DNA from: Deltaproteobacteria bacterium
GTDB taxonomy: Bacteria > Myxococcota_A > UBA9160 > SMWR01
NCBI GenBank assembly: GCA_029261905.1
Contig: JAJDAM010000411.1
Span: forward strand, 1-6,690
DNA length: 6,690 nt
Reading direction: 5' to 3'
Position 1 is the first letter of the stretch; every line of letters begins with the position of its first letter. The notes under the pieces are model-generated. The model was given only the letters and a program-made list of their open reading frames with translations, did no database searches and was not told the origin of the DNA. Positions 1 to 6,665 of this stretch are shown here, piece by piece. The translations under genes were made by a program, and so were the position numbers.

Positions 1-1414
1 TTGCGGTCAGCTGCACCCGGCGACCGTCCAACGTCTCGGCCGGCCGACTGCGCAGCGCATCGAGATGCTCGATCGCCACCACGTACTGTTGCTGCGCTCG
101 CCGGAACTCCGCGAGCAGTGCCTCGTCGGGAGACAGGTACACGCGGCCGTCCTCTCCATCGACGACCGCCAGCTCGCCAGAACGCACCGCGGATTGGATT
201 CCCGATACGCCGGTGATCGCCGGGATTTCGAGCGTGCGTGCGAAGATCGCGCCGTGCGACGTCGCACCACCGTGTTCGGAAACCATGGCCGCGATCTTGT
301 CGACTTCGAGTCTCGCGAACAGGCCCGGCATGATGTTGTTCGCGACGACGATCGCGCCATCCATCAGCGGCGCGGTGTGATGGCGTTCGCCTAGCAATCG
401 CTCCATCACTCGTTGGCCCACATCTTCGACGTCGATCACGCGCTCGCGAAAATACGGGTCTGCGATCCGCTCGAAAGTCTTGCGATACGCGGAGAGCACG
501 TTCTTGAGCGCATCGAGCGCGCTACCGGTCGAAAGGACCTCATCGGTCAACTTCGCGATGAAACCCTTGTCCTCGAGAATCTGGATGTGGGTCTGGAAGA
601 CGGCCGCGAGGTCGAGGCCGAACTTCGCGCCGAGTTCTTCTCGCATCCCATCGAGTTCACGACGGGCGTCCGCTATTGCCTCCAGCAGATCCCGCACCTC
701 CTGCTCAGGATCAGAGTTCGGTGTGTAATCGAGGTGTTCGAGGTCGAGTGGTGTTTCGAGCCGATAGATCGGACCGATCGCGATGCCGCGGGACGTCGCG
801 ATGCCGCGATATTCGATGTTCTTCTGCTTGGCCCGGACTGTCGGTTCGCCGCGCGGTGGGATCCCGGCCATCGCGAGTTCGGCATTGACCCGGTCGCTGT
901 CTTCGTCGGAGAGAGTGACCAACGCCAACAGCCGGGCATTGATCACGACCGGGGCGAGGAGCTGCGCGCAGGTCTGAAAAATCTCGACGTCGTGAGGATC
1001 GAACTCGCGCGGCACAATGGTCTGAACCGCGAGCACACCGATCGTCACGCCGCGAACGATCAGCGGCACGGCCATCAGCGATTCGAATCGCTCTTCGCCC
1101 GTCTCGGCGAAGTACTGGTAGCTGGGATGCTCGCGCGCGTGGGCGATGACCACTGGCTGGCCGGTCTGCGCCGCCAAACCGACGAGGCCATCGCCGAAGG
1201 AGAGTGAGACCTGCCCGACCGCTTCCTGGTGGAGCCCGATCGTCGCCTCGAGCGAGAGAACGGTCAACTCGGTGCCGCACAGATACAGCGAGCAAGCGTC
1301 GGCATCCAATCGCTTGGCGACGAGATTGACGACGTTGCTCAGCGTCTCGTCGAGGTCATGCGATCGGGAAACGATCTCGGCGACATCGGCCAGTAGCGTG
1401 ACGCGGTCCGGAAT
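1..1414 (-). CDS. ptsP: GAF-domain phosphoenolpyruvate-protein phosphotransferase (PtsP / EI-Ntr-like), C-terminus cut by the window edge
   Basis: Translating the minus strand gives a continuous enzyme I-like protein of about 471 visible residues, counted from the ATT at 1414. A GAF sensor domain covers about residues 20-165 (DLDETLSNVVNLVAKRLDAD, later GVTIGVLAVQT). The EI N-terminal and HPr-binding region begins at about residue 202 (YRGIATSRGIAIGP) and includes FQTHIQILED. The swivel domain carries the active-site signature GGATSHGAIFAR; its phospho-accepting His is the codon at 254-256 (about residue 387) and is intact. The PEP-binding TIM barrel, about 300 residues in the family, lies beyond position 1. 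The family autophosphorylates from PEP and passes phosphate to NPr/HPr, and GAF-bearing members belong to the regulatory nitrogen PTS. The gene sits downstream of a small XRE regulator in the same direction and is probably co-transcribed with it. The start is uncertain: the frame opens after a stop at 1544-1546, and the first ATG/GTG/TTG is TTG at 1309-1307, inside the GAF domain. I used ATT 1414 because GAGG lies 7 bases upstream. The family call is firm; the 5' end is not. Confidence 0.9.
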   Translation of the reverse strand, partial: MPDRVTLLADVAEIVSRSHDLDETLSNVVNLVAKRLDADACSLYLCGTELTVLSLEATIGLHQEAVGQVSLSFGDGLVGLAAQTGQPVVIAHAREHPSYQYFAETGEERFESLMAVPLIVRGVTIGVLAVQTIVPREFDPHDVEIFQTCAQLLAPVVINARLLALVTLSDEDSDRVNAELAMAGIPPRGEPTVRAKQKNIEYRGIATSRGIAIGPIYRLETPLDLEHLDYTPNSDPEQEVRDLLEAIADARRELDGMREELGAKFGLDLAAVFQTHIQILEDKGFIAKLTDEVLSTGSALDALKNVLSAYRKTFERIADPYFRERVIDVEDVGQRVMERLLGERHHTAPLMDGAIVVANNIMPGLFARLEVDKIAAMVSEHGGATSHGAIFARTLEIPAITGVSGIQSAVRSGELAVVDGEDGRVYLSPDEALLAEFRRAQQQYVVAIEHLDALRSRPAETLDGRRVQLTA

Positions 1415-1581
1415 GGGGATCCCTCGCGCGGGCCGACAGCCAGACGGGAAGCCATCTGGATACTGAAATCTGAACCCGTCTAGCGATCTTGCCGCATCGC
1501 TGCCGTCGGATGCAATCGCACGAGCTGTCTCAACGGGTGTGGGTCAGTGATCGAACACTGCCACGCCAGAGCGACCGGGGT

Positions 1582-1851
1582 TCAGAAGCCCGAAGAGGTG
1601 GGGTCGGACAACATCGGGATCGAGGGATAGTTGGACGGAAAGACCTGGTCTTTGTCCTCGAACCGCAATCCCAGCGCGAGAAGGATTTTCCGCTTCGTGT
1701 CCATGCGGCAGTTCATACCCTTCTCGACACTGTGAATGGTACGAAGCGCGACCTTGGCTTTTCGTGCCAGCTGCGCCTGGGTCATCAGGCGGTTCTCGCG
1801 CAGCTCGCGAACGCGATTCTTCCGAATCGCTTGTGATCCATTATCTTCCAC
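1582..1851 (-). CDS. Small XRE-family helix-turn-helix regulator
   Basis: This is an 89-residue protein with a single Cro/C1-type HTH domain at about residues 10-62. After a basic N-terminus (RKNRVRELRE), the core reads MTQAQLARKAKVALRTIHSVEKG; the MTQAQLA and RTIHSVE segments are the expected second and recognition helices. There is no sensor or enzyme domain. A short tail rich in Pro and Ser follows VFP at residue 72 and is probably disordered. The GTG start at 1851-1849 is supported by AAGGAG six bases upstream. The frame closes with TGA at 1582-1584, and the ptsP-like frame becomes open 38 bases further on, so the two genes are probably one transcript. The HTH indicates DNA binding. That its target is its own promoter or ptsP is inferred from position only. 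No known named regulator is recognised. Confidence 0.9.
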   Translation of the reverse strand: MEDNGSQAIRKNRVRELRENRLMTQAQLARKAKVALRTIHSVEKGMNCRMDTKRKILLALGLRFEDKDQVFPSNYPSIPMLSDPTSSGF

Positions 1852-1857
1852 GTCGCA

Positions 1858-1863
1858 CTCCTT
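1858..1863 (-). promoter_or_regulatory. Ribosome-binding site of the XRE gene
   Basis: The minus strand reads AAGGAG, then TGCGAC, then the GTG start. This near-consensus Shine-Dalgarno with six-base spacing decides the GTG start at 1851. Confidence 0.75.
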
Positions 1864-1945
1864 GCTAGAACTATCGACTCCGGTCTTGTCCGGTGGTCGC
1901 CGCTAGAGTCAAATCAACTGTGTGGTGTTTCGACCGTACTCGGGA

Positions 1946-1961
1946 ATTCTTTAGTAAGAAT
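1946..1961. promoter_or_regulatory. Short AT-rich inverted repeat, possible operator
   Basis: ATTCTT, a four-base spacer TAGT, then AAGAAT form a perfect 6-bp dyad in otherwise GC-rich DNA, about 95-110 bases upstream of the XRE start. A dimeric regulator could bind such a dyad, possibly the XRE protein itself. That is inference from symmetry and position, and a short dyad can arise by chance. Confidence 0.3.
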
Positions 1962-2133
1962 GCGATGTTGGCGGGTCTGACCGATTCCCGGATGGAACCC
2001 TGGCAAGCCCAACAATCGCTGGTAGATGCACCCTACGAGCGCACGAAAACGACACCTCGATGGGAGTCAACTAGGGTTCGCCAACCGGCAGCAATACGGA
2101 CGAAAGCAGCTGGCCCGCAGTCCTGAAGCGACA

Positions 2134-2149
2134 GTTCCCCGAGGGGAAC
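2134..2149. promoter_or_regulatory. Inverted repeat upstream of the AsmA-family gene, possible operator
   Basis: GTTCCCC, two bases GA, then GGGGAAC form a perfect 7-bp dyad that ends 49 bases before the GTG start of the AsmA-family gene. The two-base centre is too tight for a stable RNA hairpin unless the inner pairs open, and no T-run follows, so a terminator is unlikely. A protein-binding operator near the promoter or 5' leader is the more natural reading. Confidence 0.4.
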
Positions 2150-2188
2150 CCAACATTCTACGGGTGAGCGGGGCGCGAAGACCGGCGC

Positions 2189-2194
2189 AAGGAG
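2189..2194 (+). promoter_or_regulatory. Ribosome-binding site of the AsmA-family gene
   Basis: AAGGAG lies four bases before the GTG at 2199 (AAGGAG-AGTC-GTG). It supports this start, which also places the N-terminal membrane helix at residues 6-28 as expected for the family. Confidence 0.7.
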
Positions 2195-2198
2195 AGTC

Positions 2199-4952
2199 GT
2201 GAAGCGATACCGGGCCGGAATTTTCGTGATCGCTGCGCTGTTTTGCGCTGCGGTCGTCGCTGGATTGGTCGTAGCGAGGCGATTTGGCCCCGACCAGGTT
2301 CTGGCGGAGGTCGAGCGGCGCCTGAGCCGAGCGTTGGGGTCGCAGGTATCGGTCGAGCGCCTGCGTGTGTCCCCGGGCACCTTCGTGCGGGTCGAAGGCG
2401 ACGGTGTCACCGCATGGCCGATCTCGGACGGTCATGGGCTCGAAATCGACCGGGTCCTGGGTTCGATCGACGCATTTTCGCTGTTCGGTGGCCCGATCGA
2501 ACTCGCTCGACTCCGACTCGACGGCGCTCGACTTCGGCTTTCCGCACTCGAGAGCGGCGCCTTCTACCCGGTCGGTTCGGTGGCTGGCGACAAGGGAGAC
2601 GATCCAACCACGGGCACCCCGAACCCCGACGAACTGCTGGCTCCGCTGATATCACTGGAGATCCTCGTTCGTCGCGTGCTGTTGGCCCCCCACGCCGCTG
2701 CTGTGCTGGAATTGCGCAACGCTCGCATCTCGTTCGAAGACGAACTGACGCCACAACGCGGCGTGCTGGAATTGGTGAATCTCACCGGCCAACTGGTCCA
2801 CCACCGATTTTCGGACCGGAGTGAATTCTCGGTTGCGGGCCAGTTGACTGAAGGCGGCCTGACTCGAGGTGCAATCCGGATCGATGGTCATCGCGGTCAG
2901 GACGGTTCGATCCGAATCTCGATCGGTGCGGAATCGGTCGAACTCGCAACGGGTACCCGCTATCTGCGAAAGCTCCGTCCCCAAGCCATGGTTTCGGGCA
3001 AACTCAGCGGGCGGTGGATCTACGAGACCCCGGAGCCCGGGACCGGGCGGCTAGAGGCCGATCTGACCTGTCTCGACCTGGTCAGTTCGCTCCCGGGCAT
3101 CGGTCGTTCGGCCCACGCGGTCCACTCGCCTCAGATCAACGTCGCGGGAACCCTCGAAATCAATCCTCAGAGCGCCACAATGGACGATTTCAGGGTTTGG
3201 AACCACGACACGAGCCTTCGACTCCAAGGCGAGGTATCGCGGCCGTTGAACGCGGGTTCCGTGGCCCTGCTCGACTTGGACCTGTCGAATCTGGATCTGG
3301 GCCAGGCCCGCCATCTGATTGGCTGGCTGCCGGAAATCGAACGAGAAGAGGCCGAGGCGGTCGTGGCGCCGTTGACCTCCGGACGTCTCGATGCGGTTCG
3401 CGTGCACGGGAGGGCCACACTGACTGGGTGGCAGGATCTGCTCGCCGGACGTTCGCGGCGCATTCCAGCGGAATTCTCCATGCAGGTGAAGATCAGCGAT
3501 ATGATCGCCCACTTTGGAGATGCCAACCGACTGGAGCACTTGGCGGCCGAGCTGCATTGGGTCGGCGAGCGGGTCGAAATCAACGATGCGACTGCCTTGC
3601 TCAATGGTCGCTCGCTGCCGCTACTCGACTTGACGATCGACGGATTCCCGAACTTCCTGGGTGGCGACCCGCGGTTGCGCGAAATGGACTCGCAGGCCAC
3701 GCCGATGTTCGGGCTCGACACGCTATGGGACAGCCTGCGCCCGGATTCGGCCGCAACCCGATCTCATCCGACGCGAGTCGGACTCGAGATCGACTTTCTC
3801 GAGCATCCCCTGTTCGTGTGGCCCATGTCGGAGATCGGGGCGACAATCGTGGCGCAGTCCGGAGGCGTTCACATCGAATCCGATCATGCGATCTGGGCAG
3901 GCGTGCCGATCGAACTCCGCGCAGATTGGCGTTTCCAACCCCGCGAGACGGTGTCGGTCGAGATGAAGGCATCCTCACCGCCAACCACAGTCGCGATTCC
4001 GGAACATGGCGATGGTTGGGCGCGTGGCCGATTCGATGTGGGCGCGATCGGGGGCGGCCGCTGGCAACAGAATGAAGCCCACGGCCAGTTCGTCGCAAAC
4101 GGCGGGCAGGTCCGGATCCGAGAACTCGCGATCGATATGGCACCGACCGGCCAGGCTCGAGCCGATGGCCTGCTCGATCTCTCGCAAAGAGACGCGGTTC
4201 CTTATCGCGTCAATTTCGGAGTGGTCGATGGAGACGGTGCGGCGATCGCAAAGCTGTTCGGGCTGCCCGACAGCCAAATCATGGGAACCATGAAACTCGA
4301 CGGGAGCTTCGAGGGTGTGCTGAAAACCGAGCAGCCATTTTTCTCGAACTTGACTGGGCTGCTCGACTTGACCGTCGTAGAGGGTGCGATCCGGAAAGTC
4401 ACCCCGTCGGTGGTTGCGATCGCCGAGGCAACCGCTGACATCAACTCCTACGACCCGAGCGAAATCGTCCCGTTCGACCGGGTCGAAAGCCTGCTCGAAT
4501 TCGCCGATGGTAGGCTGCGCTCGTCGTCGTTTTCGCTCGATGGTCCGAGGATCGGCATCGTTTCGTCCGGCGAACTCGAACTCGTGGCTCCGATCAAGAC
4601 GATCGACGCCCAGGTCTACGTGTTTCTATTCAGAAAACTCGATCGCGTGCTGAGCAAGATCCCGATTCTGAACCGGATGCTGCTCGGCACGGACGAAAAC
4701 CTGGTCGCAGCGGCCTTCGATGTTTCAGGTACCTGGTCGGACCCGAAGATCGAACCGATCTTGTTGCCGAGCTCCGCCGGATCGACCAGCCAGGTGCTTC
4801 AAGGTGTGCCGCACTTCGTCATGCGGGGCATCAGGGCGCTGGGATCCCTCGTCAAGCCGGATCGAACTCGAGCGCCCGGACCGCCGCCGAGTTCCCCCGA
4901 CCCCTCGGCAGAATTGTCGCCGGAGACGCTCCAGCCACAGGACGAATCATGA
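2199..4952 (+). CDS. AsmA-family envelope protein (AsmA / YhdP-like), probable inner-membrane-anchored lipid transport or outer-membrane biogenesis factor
   Basis: This 917-residue protein has one N-terminal membrane helix (about residues 6-28, IFVIAALFCAAVVAGLVVA) and then a long, probably periplasmic body. Directly after the helix comes the AsmA-like pattern FGPDQVLAEVERRLSRALG, followed by VLGSIDAFSLFGGPIELARL and LRLDGARLRL. The middle is rich in alternating hydrophobic beta-strand patterns. The C-terminal AsmA-like module covers about residues 728-855 and ends in NLVAAAFDVSGTWSDPKIEP, a typical ending of the family; a Pro/Ser-rich tail of about 35 residues follows. Known relatives (AsmA, YhdP, TamB-like proteins) bridge the periplasm and are tied to phospholipid movement to the outer membrane or to outer-membrane protein assembly. 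Which of these applies here cannot be told. The gene overlaps rfaE2 by ATGA, which suggests translational coupling. The family call is good; the substrate is unknown. Confidence 0.85.
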   Translation: MKRYRAGIFVIAALFCAAVVAGLVVARRFGPDQVLAEVERRLSRALGSQVSVERLRVSPGTFVRVEGDGVTAWPISDGHGLEIDRVLGSIDAFSLFGGPIELARLRLDGARLRLSALESGAFYPVGSVAGDKGDDPTTGTPNPDELLAPLISLEILVRRVLLAPHAAAVLELRNARISFEDELTPQRGVLELVNLTGQLVHHRFSDRSEFSVAGQLTEGGLTRGAIRIDGHRGQDGSIRISIGAESVELATGTRYLRKLRPQAMVSGKLSGRWIYETPEPGTGRLEADLTCLDLVSSLPGIGRSAHAVHSPQINVAGTLEINPQSATMDDFRVWNHDTSLRLQGEVSRPLNAGSVALLDLDLSNLDLGQARHLIGWLPEIEREEAEAVVAPLTSGRLDAVRVHGRATLTGWQDLLAGRSRRIPAEFSMQVKISDMIAHFGDANRLEHLAAELHWVGERVEINDATALLNGRSLPLLDLTIDGFPNFLGGDPRLREMDSQATPMFGLDTLWDSLRPDSAATRSHPTRVGLEIDFLEHPLFVWPMSEIGATIVAQSGGVHIESDHAIWAGVPIELRADWRFQPRETVSVEMKASSPPTTVAIPEHGDGWARGRFDVGAIGGGRWQQNEAHGQFVANGGQVRIRELAIDMAPTGQARADGLLDLSQRDAVPYRVNFGVVDGDGAAIAKLFGLPDSQIMGTMKLDGSFEGVLKTEQPFFSNLTGLLDLTVVEGAIRKVTPSVVAIAEATADINSYDPSEIVPFDRVESLLEFADGRLRSSSFSLDGPRIGIVSSGELELVAPIKTIDAQVYVFLFRKLDRVLSKIPILNRMLLGTDENLVAAAFDVSGTWSDPKIEPILLPSSAGSTSQVLQGVPHFVMRGIRALGSLVKPDRTRAPGPPPSSPDPSAELSPETLQPQDES

Positions 4953-5452
4953 CCCACAAATCGCTTCTGTCACGCGACAAGGTGCTATCGCGGCAGCGCG
5001 CCGTTGACGCCGTTCGAAAGGCCCACCGTCGCGGCGAGCGGGTGGTATTCACCAACGGCTGCTTCGACCTGTTGCACATTGGGCATGTTCGCAGCCTCGA
5101 ACAGGCTCGGGGTCTGGGGGATCGACTGGTCGTTGGTGTGAACACCGATGCGAGTGTGCGGCGTATAAAGGGTGACGGGCATCCGATCATTACCGGGCGC
5201 CAGCGCGCAGAAGTTCTGGCAGCACTCGGCTGTGTGGACTGGGTGGTTTCGTTTCGCGAATCGACGCCGTTGGCACTGATCCGCGCACTGCGACCGGATG
5301 TACTCGCCAAGGGTGGAGACTGGGGAATCGATGAAATCGTCGGGCGCAAGGAAGTCGAAAGTTGGGGGGGCCGAGTGGTCCGACTCCGCGAGATTCCGGC
5401 CGTCCGCACTTCGTTGATCGTGGCTCGCGCGATACGGGATTCGAGCCGCTGA
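4949..5452 (+). CDS. rfaE2: D-glycero-beta-D-manno-heptose 1-phosphate adenylyltransferase (RfaE2/HldC)
   Basis: This 167-residue cytidylyltransferase-fold protein matches the stand-alone adenylyltransferase half of HldE. Residues 35-47 (TNGCFDLLHIGHV) hold the nucleotide-binding HxGH motif (H43-H46). GVNTDASVRRIKG, PIITGRQRAEVLAAL, STPLALIRALRPDVLAKGGDW (split by the family into the VD/F..TPL and KGGD motifs) and the closing RTSLIVARAI follow in the family order. The enzyme joins heptose 1-phosphate to AMP from ATP, giving ADP-heptose for the LPS inner core, in the cytoplasm. Length is normal for the unfused form, so a separate kinase (RfaE1/HldA) must be encoded elsewhere. The ATG overlaps the upstream stop as ATGA, and AGGA sits six bases before it (4939-4942). 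Pairing with an AsmA-family gene fits an outer-membrane assembly operon. Confidence 0.95.
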   Translation: MTHKSLLSRDKVLSRQRAVDAVRKAHRRGERVVFTNGCFDLLHIGHVRSLEQARGLGDRLVVGVNTDASVRRIKGDGHPIITGRQRAEVLAALGCVDWVVSFRESTPLALIRALRPDVLAKGGDWGIDEIVGRKEVESWGGRVVRLREIPAVRTSLIVARAIRDSSR

Positions 5453-5453
5453 C

Positions 5454-5466
5454 TCCAGAACCTGGA
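5454..5466 (+). other. Weak hairpin in the rfaE2-moxR gap
   Basis: TCCAG-AAC-CTGGA forms a 5-bp stem with a three-base loop two bases after the rfaE2 stop. No T-run follows, so it is not a convincing terminator, and read-through into moxR is likely. Confidence 0.3.
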
Positions 5467-5501
5467 AGTGATTTCGACCCAATCAGGTGGCCGACAGCCC
5501 A

Positions 5502-6473
5502 ATGAAAATTCAAGAGTCCATCCAATCTCTGTGTGACCAGATGAGCCGGGTCGTCGTCGGCCAGACGAATCTGGTCGAGGGTCTGCTGATCGCGCTGTTC
5601 GCGGGCGGACACGCGCTGGTCGAGGGCGTACCCGGGCTGGCCAAGACCACCGCTGTGCGTACGCTGGCCCAGGCGCTGGGACTCGGATTCGGACGGATCC
5701 AATTCACGCCCGATCTATTGCCCGCGGACCTGGTTGGAACGCCGATCTTCGTGCCGGACACCCGCAGCTTCGTGGTGCGCAAGGGACCGATCTTCGCGCC
5801 GGTACTGCTCGCCGATGAGATCAATCGCGCCCCGGCCAAGGTGCAATCGGCGCTGCTGGAGGCGATGGAGGAACGGCAGGTCACGATCGGTGATCAGACC
5901 TTTCCTCTTCCCGAGCCGTTCTTCGTGATGGCCACTCAGAATCCCGTGGAACTCGAGGGCACCTACCCGCTACCCGAAGCGCAGATCGATCGATTCCTCG
6001 TGAAGCTGGTCGTCCCCTACCCGGAAGAGTCGGACGAGCGCGAGATCGTGGCGCGCGATTCGCAACCACATCCCGAAGCGGTGACACCGCTGGATCCCGA
6101 AACTGTCGCGACGATCCGGCAAGCCGCGACGGAGGTCCATGCGGCGCCTTCGTTGGTCGACTACGCGGTCCGACTCGCCCGAGCGACACGAGACCCCGCT
6201 GCAGCGGGTGCGCTGATTCACGCGCCCGGCGTACCCGCACCCGAAGCCTGCGTGGCACTGGGCGCTTCGCCGCGTGGTTCGATGTATTTGATTCGCGCGG
6301 CGCGGGTTCGGGCACTGCTCGACGGCCGAGACTACGCAACGCCGAATGACATCAAGCGCGTGGCGCCCGATGTCCTGCGCCACCGAATCGTGCTGACCTA
6401 CGAGGCCGAAGCGGATGGTATTCGGCCCGATGCGGTCGTCGACGCGATCCTGGCTGCGGTCGAAACGCCCTAG
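5502..6473 (+). CDS. MoxR-family AAA+ ATPase
   Basis: This 323-residue protein (from ATG 5502) has the full MoxR layout. Walker A is EGVPGLAKTT (residues 41-50), Walker B VLLADE (101-106) followed by INRAPAKVQSALLEAMEE, and sensor 1 is in ATQNPVELEGTYPLPEAQIDRF (about 144-165). The C-terminal lid begins near GASPRGSMYLIRAAR and includes YATPNDIKRVAPDVLRHRI. MoxR ATPases act as cytoplasmic chaperone-like machines that mature or insert metal cofactors into partner proteins, usually with DUF58 and von Willebrand A proteins encoded next door. None is visible before the window ends. A GTG at 5487 would add five residues (MADSP). I prefer ATG 5502 because AGGTGG lies 11 bases upstream and homologous MoxR proteins start close to this point, but the choice is not firm. 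The C-terminus looks complete. The TAG stop is completed by the first two bases of the repeat element that follows. Confidence 0.92.
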   Translation: MKIQESIQSLCDQMSRVVVGQTNLVEGLLIALFAGGHALVEGVPGLAKTTAVRTLAQALGLGFGRIQFTPDLLPADLVGTPIFVPDTRSFVVRKGPIFAPVLLADEINRAPAKVQSALLEAMEERQVTIGDQTFPLPEPFFVMATQNPVELEGTYPLPEAQIDRFLVKLVVPYPEESDEREIVARDSQPHPEAVTPLDPETVATIRQAATEVHAAPSLVDYAVRLARATRDPAAAGALIHAPGVPAPEACVALGASPRGSMYLIRAARVRALLDGRDYATPNDIKRVAPDVLRHRIVLTYEAEADGIRPDAVVDAILAAVETP

Positions 6474-6495
6474 CCCGCATTATTCATGATCCCTC
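6472..6495 (+). repeat. Left terminal inverted repeat
   Basis: Eighteen bases (6472-6489) are the exact reverse complement of 6673-6690. After one unpaired T (6490), CCCTC (6491-6495) matches GAGGG at 6666-6670. The first two bases are also the AG of the moxR stop codon. Confidence 0.9.
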
Positions 6496-6610
6496 GTTGC
6501 GAGGGCACGGAGTGTGCCGCAGGTTCGCGGCCCGCGGAGCCGGAGCGAAGCGGAGGTCGCGAAGCGAAGCTTCGCCATGTAGGGGGCCGAAGGCGTAGCA
6601 GAGCTACGTC
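6491..6610 (+). other. Chain of short hairpins inside the element
   Basis: In order there are: CCCTCG-TTG-CGAGGG (6491-6505); GGCAC with a five-base loop and GTGCC (6504-6518); CGCG-GCC-CGCG (6526-6536); GCGAAGC-GAA-GCTTCGC (6559-6575); and GGCGTAGC-AGA-GCTACGTC (6592-6610, one G-U pair). Four of the five have three-base loops. CCCTC at 6491 can pair either locally or with the right terminal repeat, giving two competing folds. This points to a structured single-stranded DNA or RNA form. Confidence 0.6.
6539..6563 (+). repeat. Internal direct repeat, copy 1
   Basis: The block starts GCCGGAGCGAAGCGG and ends AGGTCGCGAA (6554-6563). It recurs imperfectly at 6616-6638, where the last ten bases are identical. 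Confidence 0.6.
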
Positions 6611-6615
6611 GAGGT

Positions 6616-6638
6616 GCCCGAAGCGAGCAGGTCGCGAA
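6616..6638 (+). repeat. Internal direct repeat, copy 2
   Basis: The block starts GCCCGAAGCGAGC and ends AGGTCGCGAA (6629-6638). It is a two-base-shorter version of the block at 6539-6563, which suggests internal duplication in the element. Confidence 0.6.
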
Positions 6639-6665
6639 AATGCGGTGCAATCCGTGTCCGCAGCA

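Larger units (their letters stand above)
1852..2198. other. Divergent intergenic region, no gene recognised
   Basis: These 347 bases separate the leftward XRE-ptsP pair from the rightward AsmA-rfaE2 cluster, so promoters for both sides should lie here. Apart from the two ribosome-binding sites and the inverted repeats at 1946-1961 and 2134-2149, I see no convincing -35/-10 pair, tRNA or terminator. On the minus strand TTGACT at about 1912-1907 resembles a -35 box, but no good -10 follows at 16-18 bases. An open frame on the plus strand (1893-2126) has no recognisable domain and is probably chance. Confidence 0.6.

Noticed and set aside
413..1207. 264-residue plus-strand open frame
   Set aside because: It is antisense to the ptsP-like gene, whose minus-strand frame gives clear GAF and EI motifs. 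Arg- and Asp-rich content is typical of a shadow frame in GC-rich DNA.
2066..2120. GGGTTCGCCAACC segment resembling a tRNA T-arm
   Set aside because: No acceptor stem, anticodon arm or D-arm can be paired around it.
1893..2126. 77-residue plus-strand open frame in the divergent gap
   Set aside because: It has no recognisable domain and no clear ribosome-binding site, and it overlaps the expected promoter zone.
3014..4075. 353-residue plus-strand open frame
   Set aside because: It lies inside the AsmA-family gene in another frame, is very Arg/Gly-rich and has no domain.
5454..5470. Hairpin after rfaE2 as a rho-independent terminator
   Set aside because: The stem is only 5 bp and no T-run follows.
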